Shown one piece after another: positions 47,894-59,689 of a DNA stretch of 64,000 nt. Below the pieces are notes generated by a model. That model was given only the letters and a program-made list of their open reading frames with translations. It was not told where the DNA came from and searched no databases. Origin of the DNA: Polyodon spathula (taxonomy: Eukaryota > Chordata > Actinopteri > Acipenseriformes > Polyodontidae); NCBI RefSeq assembly GCF_017654505.1, contig NC_054534.1, positions 18,735,693 through 18,799,692 of the forward strand, read 5' to 3'. The first letter of the stretch is position 1; every line of letters starts with the position of its first letter. A program made the position numbers and the translations under genes.

Positions 47894-48617
47894 CTTTAGA
47901 TAGAACATTTCATGATTTGTATTGAGTAATGCCTGAAGGTTTATGATTATAGCCACAATTTTGCATTTCTTACTACCAGATGGACTGTTTCTACAATACA
48001 GTTCAATACAGTCTGTATTTATCTATTTATTCATTTATTTTTTTAACTGTAGCTTGCAATAGATTGGAGAATACACTAACTACACTAATGGTGTAATTAT
48101 ATTGTCTAGTAGTTTTGCATTTGACCATTTAGTAAGTTTAGCATCATTAATTAAATTTCTGTTGTCACAGATCCATTCAAATTACTGCAGGTCTATGCAC
48201 AGTAACTAACTAGGGGTGGTTCAGCGTTCCACTTTCAATAATGCTTTATTTTTTTTATTTTGTTCAATAAAGTGTTAGGATATGCAGGTTGCATGTTTGT
48301 GTATGTCTGGCATGGAGCCTGATTATTCCAAGTCTAGCCAAGTGATAAAACGAGCTACCTGTCATAAAAATACTTTTTAATGGAAGGGAGGGAGCTTCCA
48401 TATTGATGAAACCAAGTAAAGGTCATATGACCTGAAGTATAGGCAACCATTTTAAATGGGCTTTTGACCCCAGTCCCTGTTTTTGTTCTACTTATATTTA
48501 CTACTTAAATTGGAAGATCAAGTCTTTTTATGTGTGCTTAGAGTACTCATGTTATTTATACTACACAATTGACTAAGAATACTTTAATACTAAATCTAGC
48601 CTAAATAATAATAAAAA

Positions 48618-48625
<8 letters not shown>

Positions 48626-48695
<70 letters not shown>

Positions 48696-48697
48696 TA
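48626..48697. repeat. (TA)n microsatellite before a SINE
   Basis: A-run followed by about 35 TA repeats, ending six bases before the SINE head. Confidence 0.95.
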
Positions 48698-48702
48698 ACT
48701 GG

Positions 48703-48974
48703 CTCTTTTGTACAGCGGTATCGGTGCTATGCTGGAGTGTGAGAGGTCCTGGGTTCGTGCCCGCCCTCTACCTGTGTGTGGATTGCCTTGCCCTGTGTGA
48801 TGCACCTGCCTGCGGGAACCGAGGTACGCTGCATTGGTGTCAGAAGTGGACGCAGGTACCCTGGCATACACTTGTCGGACTGTAGCCTGGTGAGCAAGTT
48901 CGGGGCGGACTTGAGGCTGGCAGGGGAGAGTGTAGCGTGCACGGGGGAGGGCAGCAGCAGGGCTGGCATAGCAT
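48703..48974 (+). repeat. tRNA-derived SINE, best copy
   Basis: The tRNA-like head (cagcggtatcggtgctatgc, gtcctgggttcgtgccc with a B-box core ggttcgtgcc) is followed by a GC-rich body (ccctgtgtgatgcacctgcc, tgcgggaaccgaggtacgct) and an end gtgcacgggggagggcagca. It is abruptly joined at about 48974 to Tc1 sequence. The head and tail pieces also occur at 706-866. Confidence 0.65.
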
Positions 48975-49395
48975 ACCAAAAGATATTGGCCAATCCTCTG
49001 AAACTCTCCGCTACAAAACTTGGTTTAAAACACAACTGGACGTTCCAACACAAAAACGACCCAACGCACACATCAAAATCTACTTCAGAATGCTTAAAGA
49101 AGAATACAGTCAAGGTTCTGGAATGGCCTAGACAAAGTGCCGATCCAAATCCGATTGAGAATCTTTGGTATGAGTTGAAGAAGGTTGTGCACACGAGAAG
49201 TCCTCGGACTTTGAATGAACTGGAACAATTTTAAGTTGAAGAATGGTAAAAAATCACTAGAGAATCATGCCAAAAGCACATTCGTAAATATCTTAATAGT
49301 TTAAAAGAGGTTATTATTGCTAGCTATTAATTAAATTTTCCTTGTCAGGGTATGAATACTTTTGAATTAGCATTTTTTGGAGTTTTGCCTACTGT
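48975..49395 (+). pseudogene. Tc1-like transposase remnant, copy 4 (3' end)
   Basis: Encodes LGLKHNWTFQHKNDPTHTSK, EWPRQSADPNPIENLWYELK and SPRTLNELEQF, the last third of a Tc1 transposase. The second catalytic position reads HKND, so the Asp that normally follows QH (Q-D/H-D-N-D) is Lys, while the last acidic residue (IENLW) is kept. The sequence continues to a Tc1-like right end, gggtatgaatacttttga, near 49348. The left two thirds are absent, replaced by the SINE. Confidence 0.85.
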
Positions 49396-49747
49396 CACCT
49401 AATGACATATTGTAGTAACAAAGTGCATGTTTAACACACTACTCCAACCTAACTGAACTATTTAAACAAACAACACAAGTTTAAACAGCATGATACTATG
49501 ATAGTCATCACGCATAGGTTTGTGTGGCACCAAAGCTGGAGCTCAAACACACCTAACTAGAGGCACAGTATTACACTCTTGTACATAGCCATCAGCAAGC
49601 TATTTAATTATACTCAGTTTAAACTTAAGCATAACTTAGTGAGTTGGGTAAAAAAGTAAAAAGGATTTTATTATAGAAGAAATCAAGTTTCCTGAATAAA
49701 CATATTTATAATGAATAACTATATTAGTAGTACATAATAATATTAAT

Positions 49748-49997
49748 TTATTTAGCAAACACCTTTATCCAAGGCAACTTACAGAGGCTAAGCTGTGAAC
49801 TATACAACAGCAATCACTTTTGCAGGGTTATTAGAATTGGATCTCGGTTTCACACCTCATCCTAAAGGCAGAGCATATAAGAAAGTTAAGTGACTTGCTC
49901 AAGGTCACCCAGTGAGTCAGTGGCTGAGCTTGGATTTAAAGCCAGGAACCTCATGGTTCTAAACCTTTTCTTTAACCACTGGACCACAGAGCCTCCA
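49748..49997 (-). repeat. tRNA-derived SINE, second copy
   Basis: Forward-strand landmarks are tttagcaaacacctttatcc, aaggcaacttacagaggcta, gttaagtgacttgctcaagg, tcacccagtgagtcagtggc and ctttaaccactggaccacag. This is the same family and orientation as 31107-31293. Confidence 0.8.
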
Positions 49998-52900
49998 CAT
50001 AATATAACTAACAAAAAATAAAAAAAAACTGTTGTAAAAAAATTCAGCTTAAGTCGTCTGCACCATCACACATAAAATAAAGCAAGAGAAAGATATTCAC
50101 CGTTGGGCATTCATATTGTAAGATATTTGATTTAATACACTGCTTCAAGCAAACACATTTAAAATTAGATTATTTAAATGCAAAAAATAACTTTGGTAAA
50201 GGTACAGAAAGTACAACATGAATACAAATGTATTTATCTTTGTATATGTTGCCCTTTGTGAAAGAAAGAATGCTTTAAGTTGCTTGCAGACCCATAGAAG
50301 AATAATAAACAAGTACAAAATAGCCCCTCTTATTAATGCATGATGTAGTTATAGCTTTTGTAAATACACTTTAGCTAGAGCAATCTGATTTTCAAGAAAA
50401 ACTCCACCAGTATTCACAAAAATCCTAGTTTCTTATTGTATAATAAAAAAAAACATATACTATCTGCTGTCAAATTTTAAAAATTGAATTATTTCACATC
50501 AAAAATAAAAACTGTGCTTTATAAAGTGGAAAATGAAAGACCTTTCTACACCAAACTCCCTGAAAAGCTGTGTGCTGTGAACTCTTGAGAGCTTGCATTG
50601 TTTTAAGACTCCCACAGAACTACAGATCTGAGATAGCCTGATGTTTCACCATTTTCCATTTGCAAAAATTCCACTATAAATGCAGTGTTTTTTAAACACC
50701 AAATCTTAAGATTTTTGTATTACCAGTTAAAGCATCATCTTACGGCCATCCACTTCCTCCCCTAGAAATTTCAGGCCAAAACTCCAAACTTTGTCAGCTC
50801 TAGGCCTCTTAAAAAATGGTCTTAAAAACCTCTGACTGGAACGAATTCGACAACCTCAAGAGATAGTTACCCTACAAGACCATCCATGCAAAATGTCATG
50901 CCAGTCCATTTAACAAGGTCAAAATTATTAAAGTGCAAAAATTTGTGTATAGCCTACTCAACCCTAAATGCGGTGGTAAAACGCCACTATAATGAACAAT
51001 TCAGTTTATACTGTAATACCTGGCAGTATTTAGAGTAGAATTTAATCTGTGAGTAGAAGCGCAGCAAAGTTTACATTTTTATATAAGAAAGGTAAGGCAT
51101 ATACTTTATAGGTGCACATAAATCAGCTAAAACAACAAGATCTTATGAAAACCAGTACTTCAAATGTGCCTCTGTATTGACTCTGATTAGCAAATTCAGA
51201 CTAACGAACATCAACAAATACAGAGAAAAATAATTTTATCTAATAAGGTACCTTACTGGTCCTGATTTATTCGTGCTCTGGTTGTCTGAATGTTTGACTT
51301 CTTAAATGTCGCACTAACTTTCTGTTCCTGTAGTCTGCACTACTGAACGCACAAGTTATTTCCCGCAGGCAAAAAAAAAAAAAAAAGGTCCTGAATAAGA
51401 ATCCCTGGACAGTCTGCCCCGCCTTTGAGCAGGACAGCCAGCTTGTTATACTTTTGATTAGCTTGGTGTGCTTTCCAAAAGATTATTTCATAACCCGAAT
51501 TGATGGCTGCTCTGTACTACTGCGTACCAGTAACCGAGAGTTAAATTAACTTAATATTCTTCTCAGGAGTCATTTACTTGCCTGGTGCCGGTATGGTTCC
51601 AACTACCATTCATCTAACTTGTTTTTTTGTATACTCAGAGTCGTTGCTCTACCCTGCGGACGCCATTGTATGTTTGTATGTATGTGTGTGCATCTCCTGA
51701 ACAACATTATATGCCTGTCAGCCTAGAAACACTTTTCTCTTAATTACTTTCCAGATTGCAAATTCTGTCAACTGCACCACTTTCGCTGAACACCTAATCT
51801 AATTCCAACATTTAGTTAAATGATTTAATGGGACTAATCACCATGCACCATGTTTTTGCAGAATGAATTGTAGTGTCTACATCCATGTCTCTCCAGTGAA
51901 TGGAAATATGTTAAAAAAAAAAATAAAAAATTAAAAAAATCATCAACCGGTGACTGTGAGTAATATTGATGTGTTTGCTCTTTTTCAAGCTCTACAATAG
52001 TAGGTTTCTCAAAGAGAGGTTTATCAGCAGTGCAGAATTATTCTGTTACTTCAACTCATACTATGCCTCTTGCATCCATTATCTCTTGCCTAGTCCAAAA
52101 TGTATCCTATCTACCTTGGCACCTTGAGAAATTTCCATTCTGTCTCCTGTACTTTTCTTTCCAATCATGAATTCAAATCCAGGAAGGATAGTCAATCCAT
52201 AGAGCAAGCATATGTAATTATATACTGCAGATGATGTAGTGATTCAGTCCAATATTTGAAATGTATAATTCACTGCACTCATAAAAGCATTTTCCAAAAC
52301 AACTGTCTTCTTGACACTTATAGTTTGATCTCAGAATGTATTATTTTTAATGTTACATGTTTTTAAATGTTATTTAAATTAGGCCCTGTGGCAGGGCACA
52401 AAAGCCCTGCTGTTAAATTAATTATTTTGCTTAATATGATATGTTGTATTTAAAGAATATATTTTTGCTTTGTGTGTTGTTGGTAGTTAATTCCTATCTC
52501 TCCCAAAAACATGTAAGAATCATGGGGTTTCCATGCGAGTTTTTTTTTTTAACTCGAGGACATTTACATGAGAAAAATGTCTCATGTAAAATGCTTTTTT
52601 GGGTTTCCATTCGCTCAGTTTATTTTACTGGACTAAACCAGGCTTTTCACCCGACGTCATGCAAATGAATTGGAAAGGTGGGGGTTGATATGTAAATTAG
52701 CAATGCGAAAAGTACTCGTGCTGTTTTTGTAGATTACTAGTGAACTTTTGTGGACAAGTGGTTTCCATGTGCATAGAACTGGTACACGAGTGACTCTAAG
52801 CTGCTGTATTAAAGCAAAATACAGTTAGCCCTCTTTATAAGCCTGGTAAGGGTCATGGGAAAAAAGGGCAATAAGTGAGAGTGTTGTTATAGTGAGCGTA

Positions 52901-53012
52901 CTCCACAACACTTTCAAATTAGAAACTACACAAACTACTCCACATTGATAAAGTTAAAAAATGCATATATAATAGAAATAAGTAATATTTACAGAGAAAA
53001 ACAGATTAATCT
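49998..53012. other. No gene recognised
   Basis: Mostly AT-rich sequence without recognisable coding content. A GC-richer stretch at about 51395-51660 has no domain or splice evidence. The repeat at 52380-52800 is listed separately. Confidence 0.45.
52380..52800. repeat. MITE-like block with hairpins and repeated gtttccat
   Basis: It contains the hairpin ttacatgaga/tctcatgtaa at about 52565-52590 and gtttccat in three places (about 52527, 52604 and 52761). Its left part has ctcccaaaaacatgtaaga, similar to the heads of the repeats at 3095 and 16900. Boundaries and class are uncertain. Confidence 0.3.
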
Positions 53013-54235
53013 CAGTTGTGTAAGTATTCAACCCCTTTGCTACTGCAGTCCTAAATCAGCTCAAGAGCAAATGATTTGTTTGAAAGATCACAAAATTATT
53101 GAAATGGTTTCAGTCTGTGTGTACTCAAAGTGGTTTAACTTATAGATCATTTTCCTCAGGTATATAAAGACTTTCAAGCTGCAACTCACATAGTGATCCA
53201 ACAAAGCAACCATGAAGACTAAGGAGCTTTCGAAACAAGTCAGGGATAAAGTGGTAAAGAGGCACAGAGCAGGACAAGGGTACATGAACATTTCAAAGGT
53301 GCTGATTTTCAAACACAGCACAGGGAAGTTCATCATTAAGAAGTGGAAGATGCATCATACCATCCAGACACTACCCAGATCAGGTCACCTCCTAAACCGA
53401 ACAGCCGGGCAAGCAGGAAACTGGTTTGGGATGTCATTCTGAAGCAAACAACGAACTTGAGAGATCTGCAAAGTTTTATCTCTGAGATGGGAGTCAGTGT
53501 TCACACATCAGCAATAAGCTGGTCCCTACACAAAGCTGGCCTGTATGGACGGGTGGCAAGAAAGAAGCCATTACTCAAAAAGCCTCATCTTAAAGCACAT
53601 ATGGAGTTTGCGAAAAAGCATATAGATGATACTGCAGACATATGGAAAAAGGTTTTGTGGTCAGACAAGTCTAAATTCCAAGTGATTCATCTGGCCCAAG
53701 CCCAACACTGCACATCACCCAATCAACACCATCCCAACTGTCAAGCATGGTGGTGGCAGCATCATGTATGGGGATGTTTCTCTCCAGCAGAGTCTGGGAA
53801 GCTTGTCAGGATAGAGGGGAGAATGGATGGTGCAAAGTACAGGCTAATCCTTGAGGAAAACCTGTTTGAGTCAACCAAGAATCTGGGGAAACTGGGGAGG
53901 AAATTCACATTTCAGCAGGACAATGACCCGAAGCACAAATCCAAAGACAAAGCCGCACTGGAGTGGTTGAACAAGAAGAGAATGTTCTTGAGTGGCCCAG
54001 TCAAAGGCCTGACTTTTATGGCGAGACTTGAAGATTGCAGTCCATCGACGATCCCAAACAAACTTATCAGAACTGCAGCAATTTTCCCTTGAAGAATGGG
54101 GAAAAATGTCACCATCCTCCTGTGCAAAGCTAGTAGAGACCTATCCAAAAAGACTCATAGCAGTAATTGCTGCAAATGTGCCTAGACCAAGTACTGACTT
54201 AAGGGTCTGAATACTTATGATTTACATACTTTTGC
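53013..54235 (+). mobile_element. Tc1-like DNA transposon, copy 3, degenerate
   Basis: Left end cagttgtgtaagtattcaac and right region gggtctgaatacttatga are imperfect inverted repeats around a transposase pseudogene of the same subfamily as the remnant at 38.6 kb. The right boundary is approximate. Confidence 0.85.
53212..54210 (+). pseudogene. Tc1-like transposase pseudogene (copy 3)
   Basis: Begins MKTKELSKQVRDKVVKRHRA with the helix-turn-helix part ([20 protein letters not shown]). A frameshift near 53390 then leads into a long open stretch with [47 protein letters not shown] and [16 protein letters not shown]. The first Asp (WSDKSK) and second Asp (QQDND) of the DDE triad are present. 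The third position is lost: a short deletion just after ARGPs equivalent, at about 54005-54015, removes the segment that should read N-P-I-E-N-L-W. The frame then shifts, and a last piece ([20 protein letters not shown]) ends near 54210. The element cannot move by itself. Confidence 0.9.
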
Positions 54236-55779
54236 AATACGTGACATATGGTTTAATGTACAATTTAAAAAATCTAATTACAAGCAGTTAGAAAATGAGT
54301 GGGCCTTCCAGTCTTTGTAACATTGTTCAGTCCTTTAATGACAAACAGAATACGATGAAACTGCAGTGTTACTTTTCGCGGTTTTTAGTGAGGGTTGGAA
54401 TGAACAACTCCCTCACAATCACATACTGCACATTCATCTAATAGAAAACTTGATTTGTATAAATTACAACACACATGTTGTATACAATAGCAGAAGGAAA
54501 TATCCTCTGAATTCTCATACAAAGAACTTGTTCATGAAGCAGATTCATCCTTCCCTTTACGGTACTCAGCTTACTGTCGCCAGATGGTGGAGTTATCCTT
54601 TCTGAAATTGGTGATAATATGGTAGCATACAGTCATTAACCCTGTGAATCAGCATAGCGCTCCTTCAGAATCGGTCATGCTTAATGTGTTTTGCACTTAC
54701 AGGTATTTCCAGAATAATCGTATGAAGTGACAAAACACTTACAATAGGAATTTAAATTAAAAACATCAATAAAAAAATGTTAGTAACTTAACAACTATTG
54801 TTTTTAAGTTTAACAAATACATATACATTTTTTGCTATACAGTTGCTTGTGTGAAGAAACGAACATTTTCCATACAACACAATTGAATGTATATTTAAAC
54901 CTGCTGTCTAAAAAAATCTGGTGACACTATTTTTGTGCTAATTTTAAACAGTCAGTGAAACCGAAGACCCTCCAGAGTACTCATGGTGAGGTAAATGTTG
55001 AAGAGCTCTGGGATGCAGTTTGTCTTGAGATGATTTCCTGTGGCTTTGTTTCTAGTAAGTGTTACTTTTTAAGTTATGTATTAGATTGTTTTTTCATAAA
55101 TCATGCTGCATGCTTCTAGGTCTCACGTGATTTTGTGAGTTTCAGAGTATAAATGGACAGGTGACAGAGAGCATCAGTTTAGAATGCTGCAGGTCATGTA
55201 GCTGCAGATGTGGTAGTAATAATAATTTAATTGTCCATCATAGTCTGGCTCCATATAATTGATTTAATACATACAAATAGGATGTAGAAAACACTGTAAG
55301 TCATTATGACTCAATACATTTTTGATGATCAGATAGATACTCTCATTTTGGTTTTTATTGTTTATAGATAAACCAACCTAACCAGTACAGCAACTTTCAT
55401 TTTATTCTCATGATAGCATAATTTGTACAGAAAAAAATAACATAGAATGGTATTTAAAGAATGAACTTACAGTCTGATTTTAATTAAAACAATATTTCAA
55501 AAGACTAAACTCCTTACTTTAAAAGCACACTTCACTCTTTCTTGGGTTTAATAACAAGTCTGTGTTGATACAGAGCTTTCCAATAGTGATGTACCATTTT
55601 AATGTACCATATTAATCTGTTGCAGTGTTTTACTTTTTTTTTTTTTAATAAGTTGATCATCCACTCTTATACATATCCTTGATCATATTATTTTGTATAA
55701 ATGAGTACATGTTTCACATTTTTATATAGAAATAACAAAGCAATGTATTCATATTTAATTGGTAATATCTGTTAGCATT
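54236..55779. other. No gene recognised
   Basis: AT-rich sequence with no recognised coding region or transposon. Confidence 0.45.
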
Positions 55780-56110
55780 TGTAACAGTGTGAAGTGCGTA
55801 TGTGGGTCGTCACTAAACAATACTGAGGCAGACACAGATCACTGGGTGCTGACACACCGCACAGACGTGCAGATTTAATTAACACAAGTGCTGACACTAG
55901 AGTACCAGCAATGGTAGCCCTAGTGTCACATTTACTAAAGAAAACAAAACAAAACAAAGCTAAAAATAAGTTTGTCACATAAATGGCGAGCACTAGTCCC
56001 ACTAAAAGGAATGTTGAGATTAGCACTGGGCGTGCCTAATTGCTCTATTGGTTGCCTAGCAACGCATCTCCTTTGCACAGGAACCAGCGACAGGCCTTCT
56101 CTCTGTCACA
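55780..56110. mobile_element. Short solo LTR-like element
   Basis: Starts TGTAACAGTG and ends CTGTCACA, 331 bases, with near-matching 5-bp flanks gcatt (55775-55779) and gtatt (56111-56115). There is no coding content. The ends resemble the LTR-like elements at 10225 and 34079, but the interior does not obviously match them. Confidence 0.45.
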
Positions 56111-58390
56111 GTATTACAATTCAAGGAGCAAATCATACAACAGCATCTTTGAAAAAACTGAAACATTTTACAGAAGATTCAGTGCTATTAAAATAAAGCA
56201 GGCCTGTCAGCACTTGTATGTTTAATATATGTCATGCAGTGCTCTTCAAGTGGTAATTACATTCATTATTTTGGCTTCAGTAGCATTTGTATTAACTTCA
56301 ATTTTTTCAATATATTTTCCATAACTATCCATCCATCCATTATCATTAACCGCTTAAACCTTTTTTTTCCATAACTAGTGTTTTAAAAAAGAAAAAACAA
56401 CTTCTTGTGAGAATTGGTCAAAAACAGTTTATGGAAGTTTGATATTGATAATCTGCCAGATAGTACATTTGAGCCATCACTGTATGTGGATCTGATTTTT
56501 ATTTTATTTTTCAGTTTAAATTGGTACTATGTCTTTTCTCAATTTGCAGTGATCTGTTGGTATGTCAGTGTCTTTCTATTGGTTGAAAGGAACTTTCATG
56601 TCATTGGTTCTTTGTTTCGCTGGGACAGGGGTTGTGGGAATGACGTCTTTTTGAAGTTCAGTTGAGCTGTGGTGACCAAGGAGGTAACATGTCCTGTACG
56701 AAGTGATGGATTTACTCACCAAGGCCCAAATTACATATAAAACATTTATTTCTTAGACTAGTTGCTATGCCTCATGGTGATTGTTATGTGTGCTGTTCGC
56801 TTTCAGAGATGTACTATTTGTCGGTTCCTGTTCCTTGTTCATTGGTTTGGTGTAATTCTCAAATTCACTTTGTTTGTCCCATATTTTCATTCTGACGATT
56901 TCTGTTTGTATTGTAAGGGTCTAAATCAAGCTTACAATGTTTGAAGTGAAAGATAAATCTTTGTAAATGTTTCACCTTTTGTGCTATGTTTAATATCTAC
57001 AGTACTTAAACTGAAATACAGTAAAATTAGATCAGGCTAAGGATCAAAATGTTCTTCCACTCACACTGATCTGTGTGGCTGAGACGTTTTATGGGATTCT
57101 CTTTCTGATAACCATGATGGTAATACATGGGACAAAAGTGATGACCATGTGGACCAAACCTAAACACCTTGCAGCCTTTTCATCTGGAGTTGGTGCTGTG
57201 CTAGCTGTGTATCAGCCAGTTTGGAGTCGATTGAGTGTGCAATTACATTTTTCATGTGCTTAACCTTAAAAATTAGACACATTTTTTTCTGTACAACTTG
57301 AAGGGGAAATTACGTATTTTTCACACATTATACTGCTGATTATCCTGTACAATAGATCTCACCCTCATTTAACAACTGGAACTTAAAAGATTCTTAGAAA
57401 GTTGACTGCCAGCCTGTTAAAAAACAATAAAAAATAACTAATTAAGATTTATGCTAGAAGGGATTTCTCATGTGCACTGCAGCTCGCTGTGCAATAACAT
57501 TTCCATCATTTTCAAACAAACACTCACCTACAGTGTATGTCTGATGATCGGTAAATGGAAAGCATAATGAATGTTTTGGACATATAGTTTACATTCCTTT
57601 TTATAATTAAAATGAAATAATGGTACTTATCATGTTTAGAAATAGTAGAAAGAGAAGCATATTATTGGAATCTCAATGCACTTGCTTCTCAAGCCCACTT
57701 AATCAGAAAATTCCACACATTGCAAACTATTTTGGAGATGAGTCATTACCTTAATGGGTACAAAGAACCCTCTACAGTGTTTACAAAATAAACACATTAC
57801 TTTACTTGCTGTATCCCATGTTGTTCATATGGCAACCATTTTCCTTCAACATTCCCAGAATGTTTGCCAGGTCGAAAAATATTTATTTTTCTTCTAAACA
57901 TTATAGTGAATCCAGCAGCAATGCTGGTGCACTGATTGAAATGAATGGTGTATTTTGTAAAAAGAAAAGCAGCATTGTTGCAGGAGGGAGCAGATAAAAT
58001 ATTGGCAATTGTGTTGTCCCATGATGTGTGTATCTATATGTTTTAAAATATAATGCTACGATACGGGTAAGACAGGAGATGGAAAGGTAATTTGTATACT
58101 TTGTTGTGTTTTGTAACACTTTAGAGGGTACATAACAAACGATCTGCCTCAGGGTTCTATCCATTGTCTCTGAGCGTTAATGAGCTAGGTAAGCCATGAT
58201 CTCGGGTCACAATTCCATGTAGTATAAAACCACGTACCTGCATCAGACCCGGTTTGACCTGGGTCCCTGCGACCCACCTCAGGATGTGGTTCCACATGCT
58301 TTGACCCCGGGTTGGGCGAGACAAAATGCATGATGAAATAAAAGCCACACCTGTGTGAAGGTTTCACTTCTGCAGGGAAAGTTTATGTTT
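56111..58390. other. No gene recognised
   Basis: It holds a SINE 3'-end piece in reverse (ccatccatccatccattatc, 56331-56358). At about 58160-58350 is a GC-rich block with ggtttgacctgggtccctgc and gaccccgggttgggcg that looks like a MITE fragment. The rest is unrecognised AT-rich sequence. Confidence 0.4.
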
Positions 58391-59689
58391 ATTCTGTTTA
58401 GTCAAATTTTCTTGCTTGAGATTCACCATGAGCCAAATTGCAGGAAGGGGGGAGAAATCAACAAAAAAACAGAAGGGAGACCGCATCAAAACAAGAACAA
58501 CAACTCAGGTAAGACAACCATTAAATGTATTTATCTAAATGCTAGAAGTATCAGAAACAAAATTCTAGAACTTGAAGCTACTGCACTAACAGGTAACTAT
58601 GATGTGATAGGTGTTACAGAAACGTGGTTATCTGAGAGTGATGGGGACGAATATAATATTTGTGGGTATACACTGTATAGGAAAGACAGGCAGGACAGAA
58701 GAGGAGGAGGGGTAGCGCTATACATAAGAAACAGTCTTGAAGCCCAGGTGTTAAACCTGGACAAAGAAAATAAAACCGAATCAATATGGGTCAGAATAAC
58801 AGACAAAAATTCAAAAGGCATAATAATAGGAGCATGCTATAGACCGCCAGATTCAGACGGTGAGCACAATAATCTGTTATACAATGACATTAGAAATGTG
58901 TGTAGCAAAGGAGAAGCCATACTAATGGGGGATTTCAACTTCCCCCAAATAAAATGGGAAAACCCGGTGGGTAGCGCGAAGGATGAAATAGAAATGGTGG
59001 AAATGACAAATGACTGCTTCCTAACACAATTTGTGAAGGCACCCACTAGAGGGGAGGCATGCCTTGATTTAGTCTTTTCAAATAACGAAGATAGAATAAC
59101 TAAAACAGAGGTCAGAGAACCACTGGCAAACTCAGACCACAACATGGTCTCATTTGAAGTGTTTTTTAAATCCCCAAAAGAAATGACTAAAGCTAAGGTT
59201 TACAATTTTAGAAAAGCAAACTATGAAGGTATGAAACAGAGACTAACAGAAGTAGATTGGAGTAAAATAGAGAAAACACCCACAGAAGAAGGATGGTTAT
59301 TCTTCAAAAATGTAGTACTAGAGGCGCAAAACAATTATATCCCTAAAGTAGACAAATCTAAATGTAAAACTAAATTGCCAAAATGGTTTAATAGATCAAT
59401 TAAAAAAAATATTCAGCGAAAAAAGGCACTTTACAGAGCATTAAAAAAGGACCAAAAAGAAAGTACGCAGAAAGAGTACACGGAACTGCAAACGCAAGTC
59501 AAAAAGGAAGTTAGAAAGGCCAAGAGAGAAATAGAAATAAACATTGCTAAGGGAGCTAAAACCAATTCCAAAATGTTTTTCCAATATTACAACAGCAAGA
59601 GAACATTCAAAGAGGAGATTAAATGTTTAAGAGATACAAATGGCAAAATCGTAGAGGAAGAAAAAAAAAATAGCAAATATGTTAAATGA
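58355..59689 (+). CDS. LINE ORF2, endonuclease half (frameshifted)
   Basis: An open frame of 444 codons; the first 30-40 codons may be flanking sequence. The endonuclease runs from about residue 53: IKCIYLNARSIRNKILELEA, VIGVTETWL, RGGGVALYIRN, IIGACYRPPDSDGE, AILMGDFNFPQIKW, ANSDHNMVSFEV. These are the motifs of the exonuclease-endonuclease-phosphatase fold, with the N of LNAR, E of TETWL, D-N of GDFN and the SDH all present. It nicks target DNA to prime reverse transcription. A Lys-rich linker follows, and the frame ends KKNSKYVK after an A10 run. Without one of those bases, the reading passes directly into the reverse transcriptase frame. It overlaps the next frame by 11 bases. Confidence 0.85.
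   Translation: MKVSLLQGKFMFILFSQIFLLEIHHEPNCRKGGEINKKTEGRPHQNKNNNSGKTTIKCIYLNARSIRNKILELEATALTGNYDVIGVTETWLSESDGDEYNICGYTLYRKDRQDRRGGGVALYIRNSLEAQVLNLDKENKTESIWVRITDKNSKGIIIGACYRPPDSDGEHNNLLYNDIRNVCSKGEAILMGDFNFPQIKWENPVGSAKDEIEMVEMTNDCFLTQFVKAPTRGEACLDLVFSNNEDRITKTEVREPLANSDHNMVSFEVFFKSPKEMTKAKVYNFRKANYEGMKQRLTEVDWSKIEKTPTEEGWLFFKNVVLEAQNNYIPKVDKSKCKTKLPKWFNRSIKKNIQRKKALYRALKKDQKESTQKEYTELQTQVKKEVRKAKREIEINIAKGAKTNSKMFFQYYNSKRTFKEEIKCLRDTNGKIVEEEKKNSKYVK

Larger units (their letters stand above)
43960..48600. other. AT-rich sequence, no gene recognised
   Basis: Apart from the fragment near 44.5 kb, a hairpin at 47267-47341, an A-run at 45984-46001 and (TA)n at 47823-47892, nothing recognisable. 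Open frames here are short and show no domain. Confidence 0.45.

Noticed and set aside
51395..51660. GC-richer stretch as a possible promoter or exon
   Set aside because: No open frame, splice signals or core promoter arrangement that could be supported.
53343..54092. A 249-codon frame as a functional gene
   Set aside because: It is part of a Tc1 transposase with a frameshift upstream and a deletion removing the third catalytic residue.
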